DNA of 43,520 bases from Cryobacterium sp. (GTDB lineage Bacteria > Actinomycetota > Actinomycetes > Actinomycetales > Microbacteriaceae), in the NCBI GenBank assembly GCA_019638935.1, contig JAHBSW010000019.1, positions 1 through 43,520 on the forward strand. Direction: 5' to 3'. The notes beneath the pieces were generated by a model that was given only the letters and a program-made list of their open reading frames with translations, had not been told where the DNA came from and did no database searches. Below are positions 15,381 to 24,980 of the stretch, piece after piece; within the stretch, counting starts at the first letter, position 1, and every line of letters begins with the position of its first letter. Position numbers and translations under genes: made by a program.

Positions 15381-15842
15381 TCAGGCGAATTCGAAGACGA
15401 ACTCCACCTCGACGGGCGCGTCGAGCGGAAGCACCGCGACCCCGACCGCGCTGCGCGCGTGCGCGCCGACATCGCCGAAGATCTCGCCGAGCAGCTCGGA
15501 CGCGCCGTTGATGACACCGGGTTGACCGGTGAACGAGGGGTCGGATGCGACGAACCCCACCACCTTGACGACCTTGGTGATGCGGTCGAGCGAGCCGATG
15601 ACGGCATCCGCCGCTGCGAGCCCGTTGAGCACGCAGGTGCGCGCGAGAGCCTTCGCGTCGTCCGCGCTGACTTCGGCCCCAACCTTGCCGGTGGCGGGCA
15701 GCTGACCGCCGACCATCGGCAGCTGTCCGGAGGTGTAGACGTAGTTGCCCGTCACCACTGCCGGCACATAGGCCGCGACAGGCTTTGCCACGGGTGGAAG
15801 CTCGAGACCGAGTTCGGCAAGCCGATCAGCGATTCGGGACAT
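15381..15842 (-). CDS. ridA: RidA family protein (enamine/imine deaminase)
   Basis: A 153-residue YjgF/YER057c/UK114-fold protein. Members hydrolyse reactive enamine/imine intermediates formed by PLP enzymes, acting as cytoplasmic trimers. The motifs GNYVYTSGQLPMVGG, TCVLNGLAAADAVIG and VVGFVASDPSF fit the longer RidA subfamily. The canonical substrate-binding Arg near the C-terminus (C-x-R-V/A in E. coli RidA) is not obvious; the corresponding stretch reads HARSAVGVAVLPLDAPVEVE. It directly follows the DUF4177 gene with no gap. Confidence 0.9.
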   Translation of the reverse strand: MSRIADRLAELGLELPPVAKPVAAYVPAVVTGNYVYTSGQLPMVGGQLPATGKVGAEVSADDAKALARTCVLNGLAAADAVIGSLDRITKVVKVVGFVASDPSFTGQPGVINGASELLGEIFGDVGAHARSAVGVAVLPLDAPVEVEFVFEFA

Positions 15843-16001
15843 CTAGTTCTCCTCTTTCTCGCGCTTGAAATAGGCGACAAGCCCGCCTTCGGGACCGGTG
15901 ACGACCTGGACGAGTTCCCAGCCCTCGTCACCCCAGTTGTTGAGGATGGCCTGGGTGTTGTGAATCAGTAGCGGAGTTGTCAGGTATTCCCAGCGTCTCA
16001 T
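15843..16001 (-). CDS. DUF4177 domain protein (52 aa)
   Basis: A 52-residue protein beginning MRRWEYLTTPLL and containing NNWGDEGWELVQVVTGPEGG and a charged C-terminus. This is the DUF4177 pattern seen in small actinobacterial proteins that typically sit beside RidA. Its function is unknown. The stop is immediately before the RidA start, implying coupling. A second in-frame ATG at 16013 would add MDAV; neither has a strong ribosome-binding site, and the shorter start matches the family better. It is divergent from the bifunctional PBP gene, sharing about 51 bases of upstream sequence. Confidence 0.85.
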   Translation of the reverse strand: MRRWEYLTTPLLIHNTQAILNNWGDEGWELVQVVTGPEGGLVAYFKREKEEN

Positions 16002-16052
16002 CACGGCATCCATTCAGGTTCTCAGGGCTGCACATCCCGTACCCTGTATCTT

Positions 16053-18620
16053 ATGCCTGCCCAGAAATCGAAGCTTTCGTCTGCCCTCGGGGCCTTCTTC
16101 GGCCTGATCGGGCTCAGCGGCCTCGCCGGTATTCTGATCGCCGCACTCGTGACGCCCACGCTGGCGGTGGCGAGCATGACGGCGAACTCATCGATCGGCG
16201 TCTTCGACGCGCTCCCCGACTACATCCGGATCAATGAGCAGGCCCAGGCCAACGTGCTCTACGGAGTCGATGGCGTCGACGAGGAGGGCAACACCAATTA
16301 CGTGGCCTTCGCACGTCTCTTCAAGCAGAACCGTGAAGAGGTCGGCTGGGATCAGGTCTCTCAGTTCATCAAGGATGCCGTGGTCGCCGGCGAGGATCGC
16401 CGCTTCTACGAGCACGGCGGCGTCGACGTTCAGTCGATCGTTCGTGCCGCGGTGGGCAACGTGGCCTCCGGTGACATCGACAGTGGTGCGTCAACGCTGA
16501 CGATGCAGCTCGTCAAGAACATCAGGATTCAGGAGGCTCTGGAGATCACGGATCCGGACGAGCAGAAGGCGGCGATGGCGGAAGCCCAGGCCCAGTCGCT
16601 CGAGCGCAAGCTCAAGGAGGCCAAGCTCGCGATCGGTCTCGAGAAGCACTACACCAAAGAAGAGATCATGCTCGGCTACCTCAATATCGCGGGTTTTGGT
16701 GGCAACACCTACGGCATCGAATCAGCGGCGCAGCAGTACTTCAGCAAGAGCGCCGCGGATGTCACGCTCGCTGAGGCGGCGAGCCTCATCGCGATCGTGC
16801 AGCTCCCCAACACTCGAAACCTCGACAACCCCGACAAGTACGAGTCGAACACGAGCCGTCGCAACACGATTCTCAACATCATGCTGGAGCTCGGCTACAT
16901 CACTCAGGCTCAGCACACCGAGGCGTGGAACACCAAGGTCGAGGACTACGTCAACCTCACGTCGCCCAGCCAGGGGTGCATGTACGCCTCGGCCGCACAG
17001 ACGTTCTGCGACTGGGTTGTCAAGAACATTCGCAACTACGAATCCCTCGGGGCGAACCCGGAGGAGCGCATTGCCAACTGGAACCGTGGCGGCTATCAGG
17101 TCTACACGACGATCGACCTAGTGCAGCAGCGCGCCGCGCAGGCGGAGATCGACACGCACGCGCCAGGCTGGGAGGAGCGGTTCCAGCTGGGTGCCGCCGC
17201 GAGTGCGGTTCAGACCGGTACCGGTCGAGTGCTCGTCATGGCGCAGAACAAGAGCTTCAACGACTCGAATGAGGGGGGCGGCTGGTCCACTACGGCCGTG
17301 AACTACAACACGACGAAGGCGTACGGCGCGTCGTCGGGCTTCCAGGTGGGGTCGACCTACAAGATCTTCACCCTCGCCGCGTGGCTCAAGGCCGGTCACG
17401 GCCTCAATGAGGTCGTCGACGGCACCAATGGAAAGATCTTCAAGAGCGTGGCTGCCCGATGCATGGGCGGGTGGACCGGCAACTACCCCGGCAAGAACTT
17501 CGGCAACTCTTCGCCCGGCCCCATCACGGTTCAGGCCGCTACCAATGCGTCGGTCAACGTCGCCTTCCTTTCGATGGCTCAACAGCTCGACCTGTGCGAT
17601 ATCCGTGACACTGCCGCAGCGATGGGGGTCGAGCGCGCTGACGGTCGAGAGCTGGGAACGAACCTCGCCGACGTACTCGGGACGAACGAGATCGCCCCGC
17701 TCTCGATGGCGACCGCTCTCGCGACGATCGGAGGAGGCGGCCTCGCCTGCAAACCCATCGGTGTCGACAGGTTCGTCAACGCCCTGGGCGAAGAACTGCC
17801 CGGTCAGAGGCCACAGTGCTCGCAGGCGCTGACACCGGATGTCGCCGCAGCACTGGCGCACGGGTTGCAGCAGGTCATGAACGGCGGTACCGGTTCTCCG
17901 TCGAACCCGCGAAACGGAATCCCGGTCATGGGAAAGACCGGAACCACTGACTCCTCGGTGCAGACATGGATGGTGGGTGCCAGCACCACCGTCGGTTTGG
18001 CGGTCTGGGTCGGGAACATCGTGGGCTTCCAAGACACGAGTCGCGTTTCTCTCGGAACCGGCCAGGCGTCGACCGCTCGACACCGCATCTTCAGGCCGAT
18101 CATGCACAATCTGACGGGGTGGTACGGCGGAACGGCATTTCCGTCCGCTCCCGCCAACTTGCTCTCGGGCAACGTTCAGCCGCTTCCCGATTTCCGGGGA
18201 CAATCGGTCGAGGCTACGAGAGCAGCGCTTGAGGGGCTCGGGATGATCTACCAGGACGGTGGTCCCATTCCCTTCTCGCTTCCGCCGGGTATCGTCGTGT
18301 CGACAAACCCGGAGCCCGGAGTTCGGCTTTCTCCTGGGTTCACCGTCACGGTTTACGTCAGCGATGGCACATTGGCCGTGACCATGCCCGACGTCGTCGG
18401 GGACAAAGCGCCAGCCGCTAGAGCCGAGTTGCTGGGACTCGGATTCTACCCATCGGTCATCTCATTCAATTTCATTGAGTATCTTGATGATCCTACGAAG
18501 TGGTGTGATGTCGCCTCGACGGACCCCCCTGCGGGTACTGCGCACTCCAAAGAGTTCCCGGTGACACTGACGGTCTATTCGAATACCGCCGGCCAGGCGC
18601 CCCCGGGCTGCCTGCCGTGA
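16053..18620 (+). CDS. Bifunctional penicillin-binding protein (class A PBP) with PASTA domains
   Basis: An 855-residue PonA-type enzyme that polymerises and crosslinks peptidoglycan outside the membrane. A membrane anchor lies at about residues 12-40. The glycosyltransferase (GT51) domain carries AGEDRRFYEHGG with catalytic Glu114, STLTMQLVKN and EEIMLGYLN. The transpeptidase domain has all three motifs: STYK (Ser434), SVN (500-502) and KTG (628-630). Two PASTA repeats close the protein, around LPDFRGQSVEATRAAL (from about 707) and MPDVVGDKAPAARAEL; these bind peptidoglycan or beta-lactams in relatives. Its stop codon overlaps the start of the downstream phosphoesterase gene by 4 bases. Confidence 0.95.
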   Translation: MPAQKSKLSSALGAFFGLIGLSGLAGILIAALVTPTLAVASMTANSSIGVFDALPDYIRINEQAQANVLYGVDGVDEEGNTNYVAFARLFKQNREEVGWDQVSQFIKDAVVAGEDRRFYEHGGVDVQSIVRAAVGNVASGDIDSGASTLTMQLVKNIRIQEALEITDPDEQKAAMAEAQAQSLERKLKEAKLAIGLEKHYTKEEIMLGYLNIAGFGGNTYGIESAAQQYFSKSAADVTLAEAASLIAIVQLPNTRNLDNPDKYESNTSRRNTILNIMLELGYITQAQHTEAWNTKVEDYVNLTSPSQGCMYASAAQTFCDWVVKNIRNYESLGANPEERIANWNRGGYQVYTTIDLVQQRAAQAEIDTHAPGWEERFQLGAAASAVQTGTGRVLVMAQNKSFNDSNEGGGWSTTAVNYNTTKAYGASSGFQVGSTYKIFTLAAWLKAGHGLNEVVDGTNGKIFKSVAARCMGGWTGNYPGKNFGNSSPGPITVQAATNASVNVAFLSMAQQLDLCDIRDTAAAMGVERADGRELGTNLADVLGTNEIAPLSMATALATIGGGGLACKPIGVDRFVNALGEELPGQRPQCSQALTPDVAAALAHGLQQVMNGGTGSPSNPRNGIPVMGKTGTTDSSVQTWMVGASTTVGLAVWVGNIVGFQDTSRVSLGTGQASTARHRIFRPIMHNLTGWYGGTAFPSAPANLLSGNVQPLPDFRGQSVEATRAALEGLGMIYQDGGPIPFSLPPGIVVSTNPEPGVRLSPGFTVTVYVSDGTLAVTMPDVVGDKAPAARAELLGLGFYPSVISFNFIEYLDDPTKWCDVASTDPPAGTAHSKEFPVTLTVYSNTAGQAPPGCLP

Positions 18621-19540
18621 CCACACCGTCCCGGGTAGTCGGCTCCGCGTTAGCGGCTCTCGGCGCGATCGCCATCGGTGCCTTCGCCTGGGGCGCGCTC
18701 GTCGAGCGCAATCGCTTCACGGTGCGCCGCGAGACGGTGCCGATTCTCGAGCCCGGCGCGGAGCCGGTGCGCATTCTGCACCTCTCCGACATCCACCTGG
18801 CTCCGTGGCAGCGAGCGAAGCAGCAGTGGATTCGCTCACTCGCCGAACTGCGCCCCGACCTGATCGTGAGCACGGGAGACAACGTCGGACACGGTGACGC
18901 CCTCGATGCCCTCGCCTTCACATTGGAGGCGTTCCGCGGGGTTCCCGGCGTGTTCGTGCACGGGTCGAACGACTACGCCGGTCCCGAGTTCAAGAATCCA
19001 CTGGGCTACTTCCGCGATGGCCCGACCCAGCTCGGCATTGGCAACAACATCGACACCGCCACTCTGGAGGCCCACTACGAGTCCCTCGGCTGGCATGATC
19101 TCAACAACGGTGCGGTCGCCCTCGCCATCCAGGGTTCGAGGCTGGAGTTCGTTGAGTCGGGGATGCTCACCGTGGGGGGACAAGCTGCACGAACTCCCCG
19201 GCATCCTCGACGGCTTCACTGAGGATGTCGATGCGGGGCGACGGTCGGGAGGGCATCGAGCCCGTGACGATCGGTCTCACTCACGCGCCTTACCAGCGCG
19301 TGCTCAACTCCTTCGTCAACCACAGCGCGGACTGATTCTCGCGGGCCACACGCACGGCGGTCAGGTCTGCGTGCGCTCGGCGCTCTCGTCGCGAACTGCG
19401 GCATCCCCCTCGATCAGGCGAGCGGCCTGAGCATCTGGCAGCACGGTCGCGGTTCGTCGTATCTCAACATCTCCGCGGGTCTCGGAACCTCGATCTATGC
19501 GCCCGTGCGCTTCGCGTGCCGCCCGAGGCGGTTCTCCTGA
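18617..19540 (+). pseudogene. Metallophosphoesterase, broken by multiple frame changes
   Basis: The first 175 or so residues are intact: a membrane segment at 7-27, then the calcineurin-like motifs ILHLSDIHL, STGDNVGH and VHGSNDY. After about 19145 the homologous sequence continues only by hopping frames. The fragments are DAHRG (19162), DKLHELPGILDGF (19179), VTIGLTHAPYQRVLNSFV (19264), LILAGHTHGGQVC (19332), GALVANCGIPLDQ (19379) and AVLLTLTG (19528). That is six frame changes within about 400 bases, each fragment free of stops and well conserved, including the metal-binding GHTHGG motif. This looks more like clustered single-base read errors than old decay. In sound form it would be an approximately 300-residue membrane-linked phosphoesterase coupled to the PBP gene. 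The 3' end is uncertain. Confidence 0.8.
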
Positions 19541-19612
19541 CACTGACGGGTGACGATTTCGGCGCATCGCCCGATGAGTTCGGCGCATTCGAGGATGCAG
19601 GCGAGCAGATTT

Positions 19613-19686
<74 letters not shown>

Positions 19687-19703
19687 CATTGTGAAGAGAC
19701 ACT

Positions 19704-19734
19704 GTGAGGGCCGTCTCAGTTTTGCGGCCCTCAC
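19704..19734. terminator. Terminator-like hairpin after tRNA-Pro
   Basis: GTGAGGGCCG (19704-19713) and CGGCCCTCAC (19725-19734) form a perfect 10-bp stem with an 11-base loop. It lies between tRNA-Pro (rightward) and the tdk stop (leftward), so it could serve both. There is no long T run, as is common in high-GC actinobacteria. Confidence 0.65.
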
Positions 19735-19744
19735 GGCTGTTCGG

Positions 19745-20432
19745 TCACGTGAAGTCCGCGTCCGGCCCAGCAACATAGGCGGCCTCGACCGGTGTCAGTG
19801 CGCGAAGCGTGCGGTTGAACACTCCCCCGCTCTCCTCGAGATAGCAGCTGCCGCAGAGTGACTCGTACACCACCTCGACACCGTCTTCGATCGCGACCTG
19901 GTCGCCGGAGAAGATATACACTCCGTCGACGGTTCGCTACCATTCGAACACCGCCTTGCGCCCGCAGCGGCAGATGTGGTCTTGAGCTCCTCGGCGAGTG
20001 CGCGATCTCGAGCAGGCGACGACTTTGCCGGGAAAGGCCACCGTCTGAAAGTCGGTGCGGATGCCATGTAAAGAGCCCAGCACAGGGCACGTTGGCGACG
20101 ATCGCGATGCGCAGGAGGTCGTCGACCTGCTGCTCGGTCAGGAACTGCGCCTCGTCGACGAGCAGGCAGCTCACGTCGTCGCCGGTTTCGGCCTGGACTC
20201 GCTCGCGTTCCTCGGCGAAACGTGTCCACGCGTCATCCGTCGGCGACAGCACGAAATCGACCTCGCGAGTCACGCCGAGGCGAGAGATGATGTTGCGGTC
20301 GCCCTTCGTGTCGACGAGGGGCTTGGCGAGCAGCACCTTCTGCCCGCGTTCTTCATAGTTGTAGGCCGCCTGGATCAGAGCGGTGCTCTTGCCGCTGTTC
20401 ATCGCACCGTAGCGGAAGTAGAGTTTCGCCAT
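19745..20432 (-). pseudogene. tdk: Thymidine kinase, broken by multiple frame changes
   Basis: The N-terminal 115 or so residues read cleanly as a type II thymidine kinase: MAKLYFRYGAMNSGKSTAL with the P-loop, then VSCLLVDEAQFL (the DEAQ Walker B). From about 20090 down to 19890 the family sequence survives only in alternating frames: GIRTDFQTVAFPG, then RRLLEIAHS, EELKT, ICRCGRKAVF, and finally DGVYIFSGDQVAIEDGVEVV to the stop. Cysteine pairs CRC and CGSC, expected to bind zinc, are both there. At least five frame changes fall in about 200 bases. Its ATG overlaps the stop of the response regulator (TAATG). Intact, it would phosphorylate thymidine for the salvage route feeding tmk. Confidence 0.82.
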
Positions 20433-21091
20433 TACTGCAGGTACCCGTCCTCTGCCGCCCTGCGGATGAGATCCGCTTTCTTGCCGGCCGGTCTTCCCAC
20501 GCGTGCGTATTTCTCGCGCACACGCCGAAGATAGGTCTTCGCGGTCTCGTACTTGACGTTCATTCTCTCGCCCACCTCTTTCGTGCTGAGGCCCGACACA
20601 TAGTAGCGCAGGGCTTCCTCCTCGCCCTGGCTCAGGCGTGGCTTCTGGGCGGATGCTCCCGGTGGGGCAGGCCGCCAATCCCGTGGCGCGTTCGGGTCGA
20701 GCGCTTTGCCGACGACGGCGCGCGCGGCATCCATGACGTCGTTCATGGGCAGCGACTTCGAGAGGAACGCCTCGGCTCCCGCAGCGAGCGCACGCTCACG
20801 GGACTCGCGCGTGTCGAGGCTGCTGATGACGATGACCTTGGCTCCCACAGCGCGGCAGGTGCGCACGCGCGCCTCGATGGATACCGACTCCTGCAGCTGA
20901 AAGTCGAGAAACACGAGCTCGGTCGGAAAGTTGGGGCTGTGCACGAGGTCGAGCCAGGTCTGGGCACGCAGCACGAGATCGAAGTCGGGGGCGTTCGACG
21001 TGATCCAGCTCGAGAGGCTGTCAAGAAGCAGTTCGTGGTCGTCGAGAATCGCGAGACGCACTGGGCGGGGCATGTGTCCGGTGTTCGTCAT
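20432..21091 (-). CDS. LuxR/NarL-type response regulator
   Basis: A 219-residue DNA-binding regulator. The receiver domain has the acidic pair in LAILDDHELLLD (Asp17/18), the phosphoacceptor Asp63 in LVFLDFQLQ, Ser90/91 and Lys112 in FLSKSLP. The C-terminal HTH reads LSQGEEEALRYYVSGLSTKE, then KYETAKTYLRRVREKYARVG. The final part KKADLIRRAAEDGYLQ is family-like. It follows the kinase-like membrane protein by 6 bases and its stop overlaps the tdk start. It is almost certainly the phosphorylation target of the histidine kinase at 22.2-23.5 kb. The signal and target genes are unknown. Confidence 0.92.
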   Translation of the reverse strand: MTNTGHMPRPVRLAILDDHELLLDSLSSWITSNAPDFDLVLRAQTWLDLVHSPNFPTELVFLDFQLQESVSIEARVRTCRAVGAKVIVISSLDTRESRERALAAGAEAFLSKSLPMNDVMDAARAVVGKALDPNAPRDWRPAPPGASAQKPRLSQGEEEALRYYVSGLSTKEVGERMNVKYETAKTYLRRVREKYARVGRPAGKKADLIRRAAEDGYLQ

Positions 21092-21097
21092 GTCAGA

Positions 21098-22222
21098 TCA
21101 CCGGGTCTCATAGCCAAACTTTACAAGCACGCTCGCCTGGCCGCGCGATGTCTCGATTTCGGTGAACACGCTGCTCATGACGGTGAGAACGGCAGAGACG
21201 ACCGGATGCCCGGGCGGAGTCGTGTACTCAGCCGCGTTGAACTCTGCCGCGATCGTCAGTGTCGCGGCTCGCGTTCCCGATTCCAACCTCACCGTGCCGC
21301 CGACGAAGCCCGGTTCCCCCGCGAACGCGTCGAGCATGGCACGCAGCACGGTGCGACGGGTCGGTTCCATCTCGTTGGCGAGCCCTGACCGGTCGATGAT
21401 GGTGAACCGCGGACCGTTCCGCGTCTCTTGGCTTGCGGTGAGCCACGTTCGCCCGACTTCGGTGACGAGGATCGAACGCAGGGACGTGGCCGCTCGCGCT
21501 GCCTCTTCTCGATCGGCCCGAGTGACGACACCGCGCTCGAGCACGCGCTGCATGAGCGGCAGTGCCTCTCGCGAGAGCACGGTGATCCGGTCGTGCTGTG
21601 CTGACCCATCATCGGAGCTGAGTGTGAGTGGCCGCGCACTGGCGCGCCTCCGCCGGTCCTCGATGGCGGTGACGATGCCTCCGGTGAACGCGGCGGCACC
21701 GAAGGAGAGAGCGAGGATCGGTGTCACGGCGGGCAGAACGTGCGCGAGCGCAGAGGGCTCGGCGCCAGTTTCGCTGGCCTCGACGAGCACGAGAAACCCT
21801 GCGATCGTCGCGGAGGTGATCCCCAGCACCACGATCTCTTGAGCCGGCCTGTAGTTGCTCATCACGACAGCGAGGGCACCGATCGCGAAGGGGAACGGAT
21901 CGTGGCTGTGCGCATCGGCCTCCGAGTATCGCGACCACGCCGACAGCGCCATCGCGACGAGCATGATGCTGTGGACGGCAAGATGACGGTTGCCCGTGAA
22001 CGGCGCGGAGGCGGCGGATGTCCAGACGAGAACGAGTGCCATCGCTCCTGCCGAGACCGCGACGGAGGAGATCGCCAGCTGCGGGTGCGCGACGCCGGCC
22101 CACCCCCGAACGGTCGACAACACGACGAACCCGAGTGTGGCGATGCACAGCAGCACCCAGGTTCGATGGACGTCGTTCGCGCCCACGGGGTCGAGCTGCT
22201 GTCGTGTGCGTTCGAGCATCAT
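21098..22222 (-). CDS. Histidine-kinase-like membrane protein lacking an obvious phosphoacceptor
   Basis: A 374-residue protein. About five hydrophobic segments fill residues 20-180 (for example VLLCIATLGFVVLSTV, AISSVAVSAGAMALVLVW, ILALSFGAAAFTGGIV). A cytoplasmic part follows with a helical stretch LPLMQRVLERGVVTRADREE and a C-terminal alpha/beta region ending in VLVKFGYETR. The layout copies the adjacent sensor kinase, but I see no His-Asp dimerisation motif and no N or G boxes, so it may be a degenerate kinase or accessory sensor. The start is the ATG overlapping the kinase stop codon (ATGA), implying coupled, near-equal expression. Function is not established. Confidence 0.7.
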   Translation of the reverse strand: MMLERTRQQLDPVGANDVHRTWVLLCIATLGFVVLSTVRGWAGVAHPQLAISSVAVSAGAMALVLVWTSAASAPFTGNRHLAVHSIMLVAMALSAWSRYSEADAHSHDPFPFAIGALAVVMSNYRPAQEIVVLGITSATIAGFLVLVEASETGAEPSALAHVLPAVTPILALSFGAAAFTGGIVTAIEDRRRRASARPLTLSSDDGSAQHDRITVLSREALPLMQRVLERGVVTRADREEAARAATSLRSILVTEVGRTWLTASQETRNGPRFTIIDRSGLANEMEPTRRTVLRAMLDAFAGEPGFVGGTVRLESGTRAATLTIAAEFNAAEYTTPPGHPVVSAVLTVMSSVFTEIETSRGQASVLVKFGYETR

Positions 22223-23469
22223 GGCTGATCCGTCGCCTGTTCGGGCATGATCGCGGGCACTCGCAGCATGATCGAGGTTCCCTGGCCGAGAGTGGACCAC
22301 ACCTGAACACTGCCACCGACGCTCTCGATGCGACGCCGCACGGAGTTGCGCAGCCCCAGCCGATCACTCCCGGTCTGTGACTCATCGAAGCCACGCCCGG
22401 TGTCGATGACCATGACACAGACATCAGTGTCGGTTTCGTAGACCGCGATCTCGGCTTTCTCGGTGCCTGCGTGCTTCAGAACGTTGGCGAGGCACTGGGT
22501 CAGTGCCAGCCCGAGCGCCAACTCGGTGGGGCCGCTGATCCGCCGAAGAGCCTGAAGGTCGCCCGTGGTCTCGATGGTGAGGCCGAGCAGTCGACTGTCC
22601 TGCAGGGCGGCGAACACCGGCGACTGCCTCCACTGCGCGCTTGCGGCTTCGTTAGCATCGCTGACGGGGTCGAGCCATCCGTCACCGGTGAGATAACCGA
22701 CGTCCCTCGAAATGCGATCTCGCAGTCGCGGTGCGAGCGCGCCCTCCGGCGCCGCTGCGATACCCGCCAGCTGGTTGAGTACCGTGTCATGCACGAGAGC
22801 GGCCGCACGCTGTTCCAGAACGGCGCGCTGATTCGCCGCCTCGTTGTCAAGGGATGCCTGGCGCAGCTGTGGCAGCGCGGCACGCAGCTTCGAGCTCACG
22901 AGGCTGGCGAGTGGTCGAAGAAGCACGACGACGAGCGCCGCGAGGAGCGTCGGGGTGGAGAAGAGATACGCCTCCCCCGTGACGAGGCTCGACACGAGGG
23001 AGGCAAGCTCCGATGTGACGAACCCGGCTGCGGTCCACATGACGTTCGCCCGCACACTCGTTGCGGTGGCACCGCACAGCACGAGGGCGAACTTGACTCC
23101 GAGAAGATCGAATCGCTCGCCGGCGAGTTCGCCCGCCGCGAGTTCGTGGCGCGCCAGCTCGAGAGTGAACAGTGCGAACCCGCCGCCGGCGAGGTACACA
23201 GTGGCAAGGGTGTTGCTCGGCCACCTCAATCGCATGAACAACAGCGCGACGGGGAGCAGCAACGCGAGCGCTGGCACCCACAGGGAAAGCTCGGGACGAG
23301 CGCCGTGAACCACGCCGAGCGTCACCACGGTCACGATGAGACACGTGAGAGCGACCGTGTGTTGTGCTCTCGTGAGGGAGCGACCGATGGTCGCCTCGTC
23401 GATTCGATCGGGAAGCACCAGCGGCATCGAGTCACCCGCGTACGCAGTTCGACGACGTGAGAGCCTCAT
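22219..23469 (-). CDS. Sensor histidine kinase (HisKA_3/NarX type)
   Basis: A 416-residue membrane kinase. Hydrophobic segments run from about 37 to 190. The dimerisation domain has AALVHDTVLNQLAGI with His227 as the predicted phosphoacceptor. The ATPase domain follows: LTQCLANVLKHAG (N box), MVIDTGRGFDES (G1), DRLGLRNSVRRRIESVGG and STLGQGTSIML (G2). This type pairs with LuxR-type regulators, and one lies two genes downstream. It starts 15 bases after mqo, so it may be read from the mqo promoter. A later ATG at 23427 is also possible; neither start has a strong ribosome-binding site. Confidence 0.9.
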   Translation of the reverse strand: MRLSRRRTAYAGDSMPLVLPDRIDEATIGRSLTRAQHTVALTCLIVTVVTLGVVHGARPELSLWVPALALLLPVALLFMRLRWPSNTLATVYLAGGGFALFTLELARHELAAGELAGERFDLLGVKFALVLCGATATSVRANVMWTAAGFVTSELASLVSSLVTGEAYLFSTPTLLAALVVVLLRPLASLVSSKLRAALPQLRQASLDNEAANQRAVLEQRAAALVHDTVLNQLAGIAAAPEGALAPRLRDRISRDVGYLTGDGWLDPVSDANEAASAQWRQSPVFAALQDSRLLGLTIETTGDLQALRRISGPTELALGLALTQCLANVLKHAGTEKAEIAVYETDTDVCVMVIDTGRGFDESQTGSDRLGLRNSVRRRIESVGGSVQVWSTLGQGTSIMLRVPAIMPEQATDQP

Positions 23470-23484
23470 CGCTTGACTCGCCAG

Positions 23485-24960
23485 CTAACTCAGCTGAAGC
23501 GCCTTTGCGGTGGAGGAAAGCGCGTTCTTGACCGCTGTCTTGCTGGTGGCTACCTGGGCTCCGTAGCTCGGAACCAACTCGATGAGGGATGTTTTCCAGC
23601 CGTCGATTCGGTCGGGAAAGCACCGCTCGAGCACGTTGAGCATGATCGGCACAGCGGTTGATGCTCCGGGCGATGCTCCGAGAAGGCCGGCGATCGTGCC
23701 ATCGGCACCCGTGATCACCTCGGTGCCGAACTGGAGAATGCCACCCTTGTCGGCATCCTTCTTGATCACCTGCACGCGCTGGCCCGCCGTTATCGGGTAC
23801 CAGTCGTCCTCACGAGCTTCGGGCATGAACGTGAGCAGCTCCGCGAACCTGGTCGAGCGCCTGGCGAGCACCTGGGTGACGAGGTACCAGGTGAGGTCGA
23901 GGTTGTCGAGACCCGCCTTGAGCATGGGGCCGATGTTGCCGAACCGAATCGACAGTGGCAGATCGAGCCACGAGCCCCGCTTGAGGAACTTGGGCGAGAA
24001 TCCCGCGTAAGGGCCGAACATGAGGCTCGGGGTGCCGCCGATGATGCGGGTGTCGAGGTGCGGCACCGACATGGGGGGCGCGCCGACGGATGCCTTCCCG
24101 TACACCTTCGCGAGGTGCTGGGCGACCAGCTCGGGGTTGTCGGTGCGATAGAACTTGCCGCTCACCGGGAACCCGCCGAAGCCCTTCGCCTCGCTGATGC
24201 CCGACTTCTGCAGCAGCTTCAGCGCGCCACCGCCGGCGCCGACGAACACGAATCGTGCGTGGACCGCTGAGGGAGTCTGACCGATCGTGCGGCGCAGGCG
24301 AAGCCGCCAGGTTCCGTCTTTCAGTCGGCGGAGTCCGATGACTTTCTGATCGGTGTGCAACGCCGCTCCGTTGGCGGTTGCAGCGCGAAAGAGTCCATGA
24401 GTGAGGGCACCGAAGTCGACATCCGTACCCTCCGGCGAACGAGTCGCCGCGATGGGCTGGCCTTTCGTGCGGCCACGCAGCAGCACGGGTGCCCAGCCGT
24501 AGATGACGGCCGGATCATCGCTGAACTCCATGCTCGCGAAGAGCGGGTGCTCCTTGAGCGCTTCGTAGCGGCGGCGCAGGAACTTCACGTTCTCGTCGCC
24601 CCAGACGAAGCTCATGTGCGGCACGGTGTTGATGAATGCGTTCGGATCGGGCAAGACGCCGGTGTCCGAGAGGTGCGCCCAGAATTGGCGGGAGATGTGG
24701 AACTGCTCGTTGATCTTGACCGCCTGAGAGATGTCGATCGAGCCGTCGGCAAGTTCCTTGGTGTAGTTCAGCTCGCACAACGCCGCGTGACCGGTTCCCG
24801 CGTTGTTCCACGGGTTCGAGCTCTCGAGCGCGACATCCGACAGCGCCTCGAAGATCTGGATGCTCCACGACGGCTCGAGCTTCTGCAGCATGACGGCAAG
24901 GGTCGCGCTCATGATGCCGCCGCCAATGAGGGCGACATCGACGGGTTTAGCTGGACTCAC
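23485..24960 (-). CDS. mqo: Malate:quinone oxidoreductase
   Basis: A 491-residue FAD-dependent peripheral membrane enzyme oxidising malate to oxaloacetate and passing electrons to quinone. The dinucleotide-binding motif is VALIGGGIMSATLAVML near the N-terminus, followed by the family-specific NPWNNAGTGHAALCELNYT. Further matches are FVGAGGGALKLLQKSGI, GFGGFPVSGKF and the C-terminal LGASPGASTAVPIMLNVLE. Length is normal. It is the first gene of a leftward run containing the two-component locus and is separated by 77 bases from asd, which ends upstream of it. Confidence 0.96.
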   Translation of the reverse strand: MSPAKPVDVALIGGGIMSATLAVMLQKLEPSWSIQIFEALSDVALESSNPWNNAGTGHAALCELNYTKELADGSIDISQAVKINEQFHISRQFWAHLSDTGVLPDPNAFINTVPHMSFVWGDENVKFLRRRYEALKEHPLFASMEFSDDPAVIYGWAPVLLRGRTKGQPIAATRSPEGTDVDFGALTHGLFRAATANGAALHTDQKVIGLRRLKDGTWRLRLRRTIGQTPSAVHARFVFVGAGGGALKLLQKSGISEAKGFGGFPVSGKFYRTDNPELVAQHLAKVYGKASVGAPPMSVPHLDTRIIGGTPSLMFGPYAGFSPKFLKRGSWLDLPLSIRFGNIGPMLKAGLDNLDLTWYLVTQVLARRSTRFAELLTFMPEAREDDWYPITAGQRVQVIKKDADKGGILQFGTEVITGADGTIAGLLGASPGASTAVPIMLNVLERCFPDRIDGWKTSLIELVPSYGAQVATSKTAVKNALSSTAKALQLS

Positions 24961-24980
24961 TTCTCTAGTTTAGTCAGGTC

